64,000 nucleotides of DNA from Colius striatus (lineage: Eukaryota > Chordata > Aves > Coliiformes > Coliidae). How positions within the stretch are numbered: the first letter of the stretch is position 1; the number at the start of each line of letters is the position of its first letter. Below, piece after piece: positions 24,001 through 33,076 of this stretch. The notes below the pieces were generated by a model. The model had not been told where the DNA came from, did no database searches, and saw only the letters and a list, made by a program, of their open reading frames with translations. Location of the stretch: NCBI RefSeq assembly GCF_028858725.1, contig NC_084767.1, positions 21,343,895 through 21,407,894 of the forward strand, in the 5' to 3' direction. The position numbers and the translations under genes were made by a program.

Positions 24001-27000
24001 GCTTCAGGATTGCGTGCTGGAAACACAACTGAGCCATCCAGGCTCTAAGAAGCAGAGGAATTGTAAGAGTTTCAAGTATCCAGGAGTACAGGGGATTTAA
24101 GTATAGTTTGTGCTCCAAACACACTGAAAGTGAGCAAACACAGAGAAATGCTTCTGCTGAGGAGGATCAAAGTAATTGTCTGCATCTTCTTCTACTAAAG
24201 TGAGAGAAAGCGAATAAGGACCAACTTTGTATTATCACTGGTGATAATCAGCTGGACACTTGCACATAAGGCCTCCAATAATCTGGGAGAGAGGTTAGAC
24301 TGCTGGCAGAGAAGCAGCACAGCACTTAATGGGAAACTTGGAGGTGAATCAGATTAATAATCTAAATGTGTCAAGAAGATTCCTGTAAGTGACCACTCCT
24401 GAAGAGTGACAATACACTATGAGGACCTTATAACTGACTGTCTGATCAAAAGGGCAATCAGGGAGATTGGTGAAGTCATAGTGCACAAGTCACCATGGCC
24501 AGTGGAGATTTCAACTATCCCCAGACCATCTGGGCAAGTGGCACAGCAAGACATGATCAGGCAACTGCAGTCCACGCCAAAAGACAGTTTCATGAGCCAG
24601 CTGGGCAGGGAATCGCTCTTGACATCGCCTCAAGTAGCAGCAAGACACAGACCAAAGTCTCACAGTGGAAAAGCTGCTCTGTGACAGTGGCCATAAATGT
24701 GCTGATCTTCAGCACCCTACCGCATCCACAACAGCCAACAGAAAGCTAACAGTCGCCTTCAGTTGGACTGTGCAAAAACACACGAGCAGTGTCTAGGAGG
24801 AGAGGAGAGGAGAGGAGAGGAGAGGAGAGGAGAGGAGAGGAGAGGAGAGGAGAGGAGAGGAGAGGAGAGGAGAGGAGAGGAGAGGAGAGGAGAGGAGCTT
24901 ATCAACTCCATGAAGTTAAAAAGAATAAGACAATCCAGGTCAAAAAAGAATTCGAGCAACAAGAAATAAAGGCCTGCAATCATAGAATCATGGAATGGTT
25001 TAGGTTAGAAGGAACTGTAAGGATCACCTAGTTCCACTCCCCTGCCACAGGCAGGGACACCTTCCACGAGACCAGGTGTTTCCCAGCCCTGTCCAACCTG
25101 CCTTTGAATGCTGCCAGGGTTGGGGCAGCCACAGCCTCTCTGGGCAACCTATGCCAGGGCCTCACCACCTTCACTCCAACACAAAGAAAAAGGAAAGCAA
25201 AGATGCACTTGGGGAGGGTTAGGAAAACACAGCGGCAAACCTGATGTCAGTACTCACACACAACTGTGATAAAAACTGGAATTAATGCATACCTAAAGTG
25301 AATTGGAGAACTATCAACATGGAGCTCTGAACTCTGAAAAACCACAGTAGTCTGAAGACAGAAGTACATGTGGGGATGAGGGAACTTTCACTGACATGAC
25401 CCTACCAGGTTAAAGGCCTTTTAAAAAGCCTAACAGCAACAGCACAGAAGTGAAGGTACTTGCACAGGTTAAAAAAAGTTTAAAGACAGAGATAAATGTC
25501 CTGTCCTCCTTGTAGAGGGAGGTCACAAGTGGAAGGGAGCTGCTTTTCACCACATTCCCGAACAACGCAAAAGGTCACAGCTTGCCGATCATTTCGAATT
25601 GCTCAGAGCAGCAAAGTCCAACTGTGAAGAATTAAGAGAAGTCTGATGACTTGCCAACAAGTGGCAGATGAAATCCAATGTGGGAGTGCACCTAGTTAAA
25701 AAAATGAAAATACTGGCTTCATTTGAGAAGGAAAGAGCTCTGTGCTAATCACAGATGCCCAGGACCAGGGCAAGTTTGGTGAAAACATCACGGTAACACC
25801 CATCAGAGCTGTCTATTGGCTGTCTCTTCCACGGAGATAGGGACATCAGATGAAAGTTGCAGGTTTGAGTTTCAAAAGGAGGTGGGCTTTCATAGGATGC
25901 GTGGTTAAGGTGCAAAACCTTTAGGTCCTGTCCCCAGATTTTGGAGATATTAACAATGTGCATGGGGGTTCAAAGAGAGCTGCACAGACCCATGGACTTA
26001 CTGAAGGATACGAAAGATGGGGAAAAAGTCACTTTTAGCTCAGGTAGTCTCTAAAACCACAGACCTGAAGGGTGTGACAGGATGCAGAGGAGGCATTACA
26101 CACACTTGCCCAGTTCTTAATACTTTTCCCCAGACATCTGAGTTTATCCACTCCTGGATTTCACACACTGAACTAGAGCAACTTGAACATGGATCACTGC
26201 AGCCACCCTTACCTCTCAGATGTTGGTACTTCTTCCTACTCGTGTCTGATCAGGAAATGTGATCTTGCAGGTAAGGCACCTTGTCTGCCTGTTAGGAATA
26301 TCTGGGCACCACTTCTCATCTTTCTGTTGACTGTCCTCAGTCAAGAGACTTTTGACAGCTGCTGTGAAAGGGCTAACTGTAGGGCTAAACATGGAGATCT
26401 CCATGGCTTATTTAACCCAGTTTTCTGCTGTTGCTGGTGAAGATTATGGTGTAACTCTTACAAACAGAAAATGATCCCTGTTCAAAAACAGGGACTTGAC
26501 TCCTCTGCTTTTATTGGGAGGTTCTACAAATCCTCACTGCTCTGCTTAAGGGGAATCTTTATCTCATTTTCAATTAAACCGTATAGATGTCCAAGTTTTG
26601 GATGTTTCTGCTCTCATAACAAAACTGCACTTCTGCTTACAGGGTCTGTGTTTCTCCTATGGATTTATTCCCCTGGTGTATTCGGAGTGATTATCTCTTC
26701 TTTCTGCTCTCCCCTGTACCCTGGCAGCTTTTGCTTTGCTATGATGGCTTCAGCTGTTACAGGGCCACATCTGACTGGAAATACTTTGCTACTGGGATAA
26801 CGTTAAGTATCCTCCATCTCTCCTAAGAGCCTTCCTTTATTCTGATCATCCTAGTGGCATCTCAGAACAGAAAGATGAAAGGTGCTGCGTGCTTTCTCCA
26901 AACCCAGCTTGCACTACTGCGGATGGTTGTCACAGGAGAGCAGGCACCGCACCCTGTGACCTGAGATGTGGGCTTGGGGAACACTGGTTCCACCCTGCTC

Positions 27001-30000
27001 GTTCCCTCTGGACCCAGCATGGAAGGGTAAAGGGAGGAAGAATAAGCACAAGGTGGCAGGGACACCTGGCAACCCCAGCGAGAGTACCAAAGGCTATTTC
27101 CTCTTAGGTTTTAGCACTGTGGCATTTCACTCAACTTACAGTTAGATGTCTCTTACAGTGCAAATTCCTTTTGTAGTGACTTTGACGATTGCAGTGATGA
27201 AGTACTGCAACAGTGAGACATGCCCTGCATGTTCCCCCCACTGTTCCTACCCAGCAACAGGTTTGTAAGCCATACAACAATAAACTATAAAACAAGGCAA
27301 CTCACTGTGCTGAAGTGTTCTTCAAAAGGATGGGAGCCATGATAGAGGCAGATCCTTGGACAGACAAACAGGAGACATTTAGGCCCCTCGTTTCCTCATA
27401 ACCCCAGAACCATCCCCTGAAAGGAAACACAAAGTATTGGTTCACAGGCTCGTATTTTAGATTAAAGCCATACACAGAATGAAACAAATCAACAGTGCAC
27501 CCTAGAAACACGCTGTATAATGTAAACAAACCAGTCAGCAGCTTCATACTGTTTCTGTGTGAAATGAGATCTTCTGGTGCCAATGTAACATTCTGCTCCT
27601 GATGAGGTATGAAAAACAAAGTGACCCCAAGCACGTCGAGGCTCGCAGACACCGCCACAACACTCACGTAAGTCTGTTCTGTTAGAGCAGGGAAATGCTT
27701 CACAGAACACAGCAACAAAGACAATGGAAAGCACTGCTACAAGGTACCTGTAGTAGCCATGCTTGTCTTTGGAGTACATGAGCTGATCGATGCACGGCCT
27801 TTCATCTACTTTTTCTTCCCATGTTCCTTCTTTCCATCCCTCTGCATATCCTTGTAGGACATAAATCTGCTCAATGAAGGGCCCACCTGATTCTGAGTAG
27901 AAGGCAAAGCAAAGCACTCATGAGCACGAAAAACCACAGACCAAAAGGTAGTGACTAGTTTTACTTGCTGATGCAAAGCTGCTAGAAACGCTAATGTGGC
28001 ACTGCTCCCTCTCTTCCCTGTTTTACCTGTGAAAAAGGAAAGGAAGTTCTGTGTCAACCAGAAAAGCTTAAAGGGTCAGAGAATGTGACAACCTGCTACT
28101 CCCATGCAGCTACGTGTGATTAACATGCCAAACAGAACTGAACTGCCACGGAAAGGTCAATTTGAAAGCTGGGTAAAACACACCACAAAGTGCCCAGGTG
28201 TTTGATGCTGCAGGGAAGAGTGCCTCCAAGAAAATGACACATACAAGCCCTTCTTCACCTAAACATCAGGGTTTCCAAAGGCGTTTTCCTGAAAGGCTCC
28301 TTTCAGAGCTCGGTGCAGAGGTGTGATATTCAGTGCCCTTTATCTCCTCTGCTGAAGGAGTCTGTGACACTGCTGCAGATTATGGCATTCGGTAATTAGC
28401 ACAACACAGCGCTAAATCCTCAAGGAGTCAACACGGCAGTTCCCATACTTTTAGGGAGAGTCTCTCTCTCATGTACCCTTTTGTACACAAAAAGCAAGTG
28501 GTATTTTGAGTACCTGCAGCATCGATGATAAAACAGTAAGCTCAGCCAAGGACCTGCTACACAGCTTCTACTGTCCAGCCAGCTCCAGAAAAAGGTGGCT
28601 TGTCTGTATTTCGACATGTCTCTGTCTCCTGACAGGGTTGTTACTAGGGCCAAACTTAGGCAGAAGTATCTGTGACCTTAACAAGAGGCACTACCTGTCT
28701 TCCTTCAAGGTCCCTCAGAAGTCAAAAGGACAATGGTGCTACATCAAATGAACTGCCAAATAACCGGGTTAATTCTACCAGTTATTTGCTCAGCACAGAC
28801 TCTTGCCTACCCATCCTCTTGCCACTTTTTTTCTCACATAATCCCAGAATGGTGGGGGTTGGAAGGCACCTCTAGAGATTATCCAGTCCAACCCGCTGCT
28901 AAAGCAGGCTTCCCTCTATCAGGGGGCATAGGAACACGGCCAAGTGGGTTTGGAAACCTCTGGAGCAGGAGATCCCACATCCTCCCTGGGCAGCCTGTGC
29001 CAGGGCTCCCTCACCTGAACAGCAAGGAAGTTTTTTCTCCTGTTCCAATGGAAATTCTTGTGTTCCAGCTTGTGCCCTTTACCCCTTGTTCTGTCACTGG
29101 CAACCACAGATAGAGACTGGACCTATCCTCTCAATACCTGCCCTTTAGGTATTTGTAAGCACTGATAATGTGCCCTCTCAGCCTTCTCTTCTCCAGGCTA
29201 AAAAGCCCCAGGTCTCACAGTCTTTCTTCACCAGAGAGATGCTCCAGTCCCCTCATCATCTTGGTAGCCTTGCGCTGGACTCTCTCACTCTTGAGCTGGG
29301 GAGCCCAGAACTACACACAGAACTCCAGATGAGGCCTCACCAGGGCAGAGTAAAGGTGGAGCAGAACCTCCTTTGACCTGCTGGCCACACACTTCTTGAT
29401 GCCCCCCAGAGTGCCACTGGCCTTCCTGGCCATGAGGGCACATTGCTGGCTGATGTTAGGTTTACTATCAACCAGAACTCCCAGGTCTCTCTCTGCAGAG
29501 CTGCTCTCCATCATATCAGTCCCCACACTGTACTGGTGTTTGGGGTTGTTTCTCTCCCAGTGCAGGACTCTGCACTTGCCCTTGAACCTCATGAGGTTCC
29601 TCTCTGCCCAACTCTCATGCTGGTCAAGATCTGGCAGAATAGCAGCACAGTCTTCCAGTGAATCAGCCAGTCCATTTCTCACAAAAGGATAAATCTGTGA
29701 AGGAAATATCACAAATACCTAGCCAATTGCAGTCTGCAAAATTCCATACTCTACCTGCAAGGAACTGCTCATATTCAATAACGGGGATGTTCCTGTTGAG
29801 GCTTGGGAGATCAAAGAACTCAGACCAAGGGATCCGGACCTGGAGGATATCGGGGCTCTGCCAGTGATAAAGGCGTCCCCAGGGAGGCAGAACCAACACC
29901 CAGTTTTCACTTTTCCGCAAGGTCTTTAGAAGGGAAGCAATGCGAATGTAGACGTCTCTGCGAAGGTTGAACCCTTCGGGAGGATTGACATCATACAAGA

Positions 30001-30728
30001 GGTACCTAGGGAGAACAAATCACTATAATTTCATTGTGGAGTTTAACCTCTTGCATATTTTGTTCTTTTTTTTTACCCCACAATCATGTGACACAACACC
30101 GTTGGGATGGAAACTGTTCCTCTTTCGTAAGTCTGTGGTACAAGGAAGACAGAAAGGACTTAAATAGGGGGAAGCAGACCACTGCATACTGCAGGAGCTG
30201 TGGGGGCACGAGGGTCCCCTCATGGGACATCATCGAGGTGGCCCATGCCACAACCCTTCCCTGCGGCAAGGTGGGATGCAGAGACCAAGGAGTGAACCCC
30301 TATGCCATCTTACTTGTCCCATGAGCAATGTGGCACTAGTTAATTCCCGTGAACTGAACATGAAGGCAGGATGACTCTGTCAGCGGGCACAGGGGACGAG
30401 GGGATGCAGGAGGGCAGTGGTCCCGGGAGCGTCAAGGACCGGCCCTGGCAGGTAGAATTGGCCTGGGGCTGCGCTGGGGCTGGGAGCGGGGCGGAGGGGG
30501 AGTCGCAGGAAACACAGGGGCTGGGGAAGGGGTCTGCCGGGGCCCGGGGAGAGGGCCCGCTCCTCACCGTGTGCGCGGGGCGGCGGCGGCGGCAGGCAGC
30601 GAGGAGGCGCCGTGCCCGGCGCGGAGAGCGGCGGGCGGCGGCTGGGCCACTGCGGGCGGCGGGAGAGCGAGCGCGGCTAGGCCCAGCAGCAGTGGCGGGA
30701 GGCAGCGGCCGCGACCCCGCGCCGCCAT
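18069..30728 (-). CDS. POFUT2: POFUT2, GDP-fucose protein O-fucosyltransferase 2 (complete, nine exons)
   Basis: Coding exons on the minus strand, 5' to 3': 30728-30568, 30005-29755, 27892-27748, 27416-27306, 23434-23368, 20798-20673, 20154-19974, 18597-18474, 18222-18069. All introns are GT-AG and phases match. The total is 1320 nt, or 439 residues, against 429 in human. The enzyme transfers fucose from GDP-fucose to Ser/Thr of folded thrombospondin type 1 repeats in the ER. The start MAARGRGR leads a leucine/alanine-rich signal peptide of about 28 residues. The catalytic glutamate (human E54) is in [12 protein letters not shown], about residue 64. The GDP-fucose motif HLRRKDF is present, and human D371 matches the D of [10 protein letters not shown]. 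Sequons NVS and NTS are present. No defect is seen. Exons 6-9 were assembled by reading the strand and are as well supported as the rest. Confidence 0.96.
18223..18473 (-). other. POFUT2: POFUT2 intron 8
   Basis: A 251-bp GT-AG intron. AT-rich with no recognised feature. Confidence 0.9.
18598..19973 (-). other. POFUT2: POFUT2 intron 7
   Basis: A 1376-bp GT-AG intron, nearly half of it the CR1 copy at 18629-19257. The remainder (19258-19973) shows no recognised feature. Confidence 0.9.
18629..19257 (-). mobile_element. CR1 LINE 3' fragment in POFUT2 intron 7
   Basis: An inverted CR1 copy of about 0.63 kb. The tail begins ACAGAATCACAGAATTG at the left edge, just 32 bp from POFUT2 exon 8. On the minus strand 18934-19248 reads the CR1 ORF2 C-terminal text ([36 protein letters not shown]). 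The 5' part is missing. The CR1 sense strand is the POFUT2 sense strand. Confidence 0.93.
20155..20672 (-). other. POFUT2: POFUT2 intron 6
   Basis: A 518-bp GT-AG intron with no recognised repeat or gene. Confidence 0.9.
20799..23367 (-). other. POFUT2: POFUT2 intron 5
   Basis: A 2.57-kb GT-AG intron. I see no CR1, gene or structured repeat; only unique-looking sequence with short A runs. Confidence 0.85.
24801..24895. repeat. (AGAGG)n microsatellite, 19 perfect copies
   Basis: Nineteen uninterrupted AGAGG units, purine-only on the plus strand, so the POFUT2 transcript carries the CCTCT strand. It lies inside POFUT2 intron 4. The perfect array suggests recent expansion and probable length polymorphism. 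Confidence 0.98.
24977..25180 (-). mobile_element. CR1 LINE 3' end in POFUT2 intron 4
   Basis: A short inverted CR1 3' terminal piece of about 0.2 kb. It starts ATCATAGAATCATGGAATGG and runs through CAGGGACACCTTCCACGAGA and GGGCAACCTATGCCAGGGCC. Only the 3' UTR-proximal end remains. Confidence 0.88.
27417..27747 (-). other. POFUT2: POFUT2 intron 3
   Basis: A 331-bp GT-AG intron with no recognised feature. Confidence 0.9.
27893..29754 (-). other. POFUT2: POFUT2 intron 2
   Basis: A 1.86-kb GT-AG intron. Its upstream part (28848-29690) is a CR1 copy ending about 65 bp from exon 2; the rest is without recognised features. Confidence 0.9.
28848..29690 (-). mobile_element. CR1 LINE 3' fragment (~0.84 kb) in POFUT2 intron 2
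   Basis: An inverted CR1 copy. The left edge shows the tail (ATAATCCCAGAATGGTGGGG). The minus strand at 29311-29690 still reads long stretches of ORF2 C-terminus, including [20 protein letters not shown] and [17 protein letters not shown]. It is 5'-truncated. The unusually readable frame makes it one of the younger CR1 copies here. Confidence 0.93.
30006..30567 (-). other. POFUT2: POFUT2 intron 1
   Basis: A 562-bp GT-AG intron, GC-rich at its 5' end where it lies inside the CpG island. No poly(A) signal (AATAAA or ATTAAA) is present on the minus strand. Confidence 0.9.
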
Positions 30729-30823
30729 CCCCGCGCCACGTCCGGGGCGGCCCCGGCGGCGGCCCGGCCCCTCGGCGCGGGGGCGGGAAGCGGCGGCCGG
30801 AGGGCAGTCCCGGCGCGGGTCCC
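30729..30823 (-). promoter_or_regulatory. YBEY-POFUT2 junction: POFUT2 5' UTR/promoter and start of YBEY 3' UTR
   Basis: Only 95 bp separate the YBEY stop from the POFUT2 ATG. The POFUT2 ATG has G at -3 and G at +4 (GGGGATGG). The POFUT2 promoter must lie within or upstream of this stretch, in YBEY exon 3 or its last intron, unless the two genes share transcripts. The YBEY 3' UTR must overlap POFUT2. Confidence 0.65.
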
Positions 30824-31886
30824 TCAGAAGAGGCCGGCGGTGAGGGGCTTGAGGCTGGAGCCGGTTCGCCGGTTCAGCTCTTCCAGGATCTCCGCCTCCT
30901 TCCGGTACATCTGCGGGGGAGGGCGCAGGACATGTGCACACAGCCTTCTGCAAAAAACCCGTCCGCAAGTCCAAGGTAGCTGGAGAAGGCAGCTCTGCCG
31001 TGCTCCTCTTAGGTCCCATTCATCACCTATTTTTGGATCACTCTACAGGCTGCCCAGGTCCTGCAGTCCTGAGGACCGAGGGCAGCCTCTTTCCTCCCTG
31101 TGGCACAAGGCCTGCAACGCTCTGATGAAGCCAGCACGTGAGCCAGGATGACGTTTAGGGTACTTCTAAGGAAAAGCTAACGGCTAAATTCTGTTCGCTG
31201 TAAAATTAGTTTGAGCATTTGAAAGGGACGAGGAGCAACTGCGCACAGAAACCCTTGCACGTCTCCCGGGGGTGCGGCATTCCCGGCGCGTTCTCCCGCC
31301 CCCGCAGCAGCAGCACATCGCCCCCCACTCCCCGGCTCCAGGCCACCGACATACCTGTTGCCACTCGCGTTTTGTGTCGTGCTGGTAGCCAAGCAAGTGG
31401 CATAGCCCATGGGCTGCCGTCACCTGCGCAAAGAGGCAAGAACAACGGTGACACAGGTATACATATAAACATATCTCAGGAACGGAGCCCCAGCGGGGGC
31501 AGCCCTGGCAGCAGCGCCGCAGCCACTCCGCGCCGACCGGGGCTCACCACGAGGACGCCGTCGAAGTCCTCCCCGGCGGCGCGGCACTGCTCCTGGATGT
31601 ACTCCACTCCCAGGAAGATGTCCCCCAGGTTGTATTCGTCGCGGCTGCTCGGCCGCGGCAGGTCCCCCGCCGCCACCCGATGGAAGGGGAAAGAGAGGAC
31701 GTCGGTGGGCTCCGGGCGCTGCCGGTAGGCGCCGTTGAGACGCCGCATCAGCCCATTACCGGCGCAGATTACCCCCACGTCGAAGCGGGAGGCGCCCAGG
31801 GCGTCCCGCAGGGCGCAGACGGCGCGGCGGAGCGGGACCCGGCGCAGCGGCACGACCCGTTGAGCATTCCGCAGCGACACGCTCAT
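30824..31886 (-). CDS. YBEY: YBEY, rRNA-processing metalloprotein (complete, three exons)
   Basis: Exons on the minus strand: 31886-31548, 31423-31355, 30910-30824; both introns are GT-AG and in phase 0. The sum is 492 nt, or 164 residues, against 167 in human. YbeY/UPF0054 proteins are single-zinc enzymes that act in rRNA maturation and ribosome quality control; the human form is mitochondrial. The zinc motif HGLCHLLGYQH (family HGxxHLxGxxH) is intact and lies wholly in exon 2. Family text PTDVLSFPFH and YNLGDIFLGVEYI is in exon 1. The start MSVSLRNAQRV aligns with human MSLVIRNLQRV, and further upstream the frame runs only through repeat DNA. The C-terminus stops at PLTAGLF, three residues before the human end. 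Confidence 0.96.
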
Positions 31887-32277
31887 GGCGACGACGGCAG
31901 CGACGGCCGGGCAGCTAGCGCCGCGCCCCCTCGCGCCCCTCCCCGCCCCTCGCCGCGCTTCCTGCCGCGCTTCCTCCCGCCCCTCCCCGCCCCTCGCCGC
32001 GCTTCCTCCCGCCCCTCGCCGCGCCCCTCCCCGCCCCTCGCCGCGCTTCCTCCCGCCCCTCGCCGCGCCCCTCCCCGCCCCTCGCCGCGCTTCCTCCCGC
32101 CCCTCGCCGCGCCCCTCCCCGCCCCTCGCCGCGCTTCCTCCCGCCCCTCGCCGCGCCCCTCCCCGCCCCTCGCCGCGCTTCCTCCCGCCCCTCGCCGCGC
32201 CCCTTCCCGCCCCTCGCCGCGCTTCCTCCCGCCCTCCGCCTTCCCGCTCCCCGCCCCGCCGGGAAGAGGCGGCGGCC
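31887..32277. promoter_or_regulatory. Bidirectional promoter of YBEY (-) and MCM3AP (+)
   Basis: The two start codons are 391 bp apart and face outward. The same head-to-head pair exists in human. The interval has no TATA box and is almost entirely C/G-rich, with repeated CCCCGCCCC GC boxes (Sp1/KLF type) and CTTCCTC cores (reverse complement GAGGAAG, ETS-like). Both 5' UTRs must fit inside it unless there are upstream noncoding exons. Confidence 0.85.
31957..32245. repeat. 44-bp tandem repeat in the YBEY/MCM3AP promoter
   Basis: Five full 44-bp units begin at 32001, 32045, 32089, 32133 and 32177. A 32-bp shortened unit precedes them at 31969, and partial units flank the array. Each starts GCTTCCTCCC and contains one CCCCGCCCC or close variant. 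The unit at 32177 differs slightly (CCCTTCCCGC). Because 44 is not divisible by three, the array keeps long frames open on both strands; those frames are artefacts. Confidence 0.95.
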
Positions 32278-33076
32278 ATGAATGCCGGGGGTCCGTTCCG
32301 CGGGCCGCCCGCCTTCCCGCCGCCGCTGCGCTTCGGGCAAGCCGCCGTTTTCGGGCAGGGCGGCGGCACCGCCGGCCTTCCGTTTGGCCCCGGGCCCGCC
32401 GCATTCGGGCCGCCCTACGGGCTAGGCCAGGCGCCGGCCTTCGCGGCGGCGGGCAGCGGCGGGGCCCCGGCGGGCAACGCGCGGTTCAGCTTCAAGCCGC
32501 CCACCAACTTGGGCGGCTTCCCGGGGCTAGGCGAGGGGCCGGGCGGCGGCGGCGGCGGGGCCTTCGCGGCGCCCGAGTTCCGCTTCAAGGCGCCGGAAAG
32601 CGCCGGCGCCTTCAAGCCGCTGTCGGGCGGCGAGGCGGAGAAAGGCCCCGCCGCCCCCGCCGCCTTCACCTTCTCGCCGCCCTCCGGCTTCGCACCCGAG
32701 GCAGGCCCGGAGGCGGCGGCGGCGGGGCCTTTTTCCTTCTCGCGCCCCGCCGCGGCTCTGGGCCGGCCGGAGGAGAAGGGCCCGCGGCCGCTGTTCGAGG
32801 AGGCGGGAGAGCCGGCGCCCAAGGGCCTGAAGCGGAAGGAGGAGCGGGAGCGGTCGCCGCGGCGGGCAGCGGCGGGCGGGCGGGCAGCGGTGGCGCCGCC
32901 GGAGAAGCGGCCGGTGGTGCTGAGCCGCCCCCGCGGGGGGGCGCTGTTCGGGCGCATGCTGCGGGAGGTGCTGCGCAGCCAGGGCCGCGCGCACCGCGAC
33001 CGCGGCGACGCCGAGGGCGAGCGGGGCCCCGCCGAGGAGCCGCCGCCGGCCGAGCCCCGGGAGCCGCCTCGCGAAG
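32278..33076 (+). other. MCM3AP: MCM3AP exon 1: FG-containing N-terminal region
   Basis: Exon 32278-33076 (799 nt, ends phase 1) encodes residues 1-266. It is extremely GC-rich and gives a Gly/Ala/Pro-rich protein with five FG dipeptides (RFGQ, VFGQ, PFGP, AFGP, LFGR), resembling nucleoporin repeats that let GANP dock at pores. Near its end the conserved blocks [14 protein letters not shown] and [10 protein letters not shown] match human GLKRKEDQDRSPRR and RPRGGTLFGR, which fixes the frame. The human N-terminus is longer and Ser-rich. Confidence 0.93.

Larger units (their letters stand above)
23435..27305 (-). other. POFUT2: POFUT2 intron 4
   Basis: A 3.87-kb GT-AG intron. It contains the AGAGG pentanucleotide run at 24801-24895 and, about 80 bp further on, a short CR1 3' fragment at 24977-25180. 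The rest shows no recognisable gene. Confidence 0.88.

Noticed and set aside
24801-24895. CRISPR-like array
   Set aside because: Pentanucleotide microsatellite without spacers, in a vertebrate intron.
24763-25031. Arg/Glu-Gly repeat peptides across the AGAGG run
   Set aside because: Produced only by translating the pentanucleotide repeat inside a POFUT2 intron.
29311-29712. Minus-strand frame of 133 codons next to POFUT2 exon 2
   Set aside because: CR1 ORF2 C-terminus in intron 2, not an alternative POFUT2 exon.
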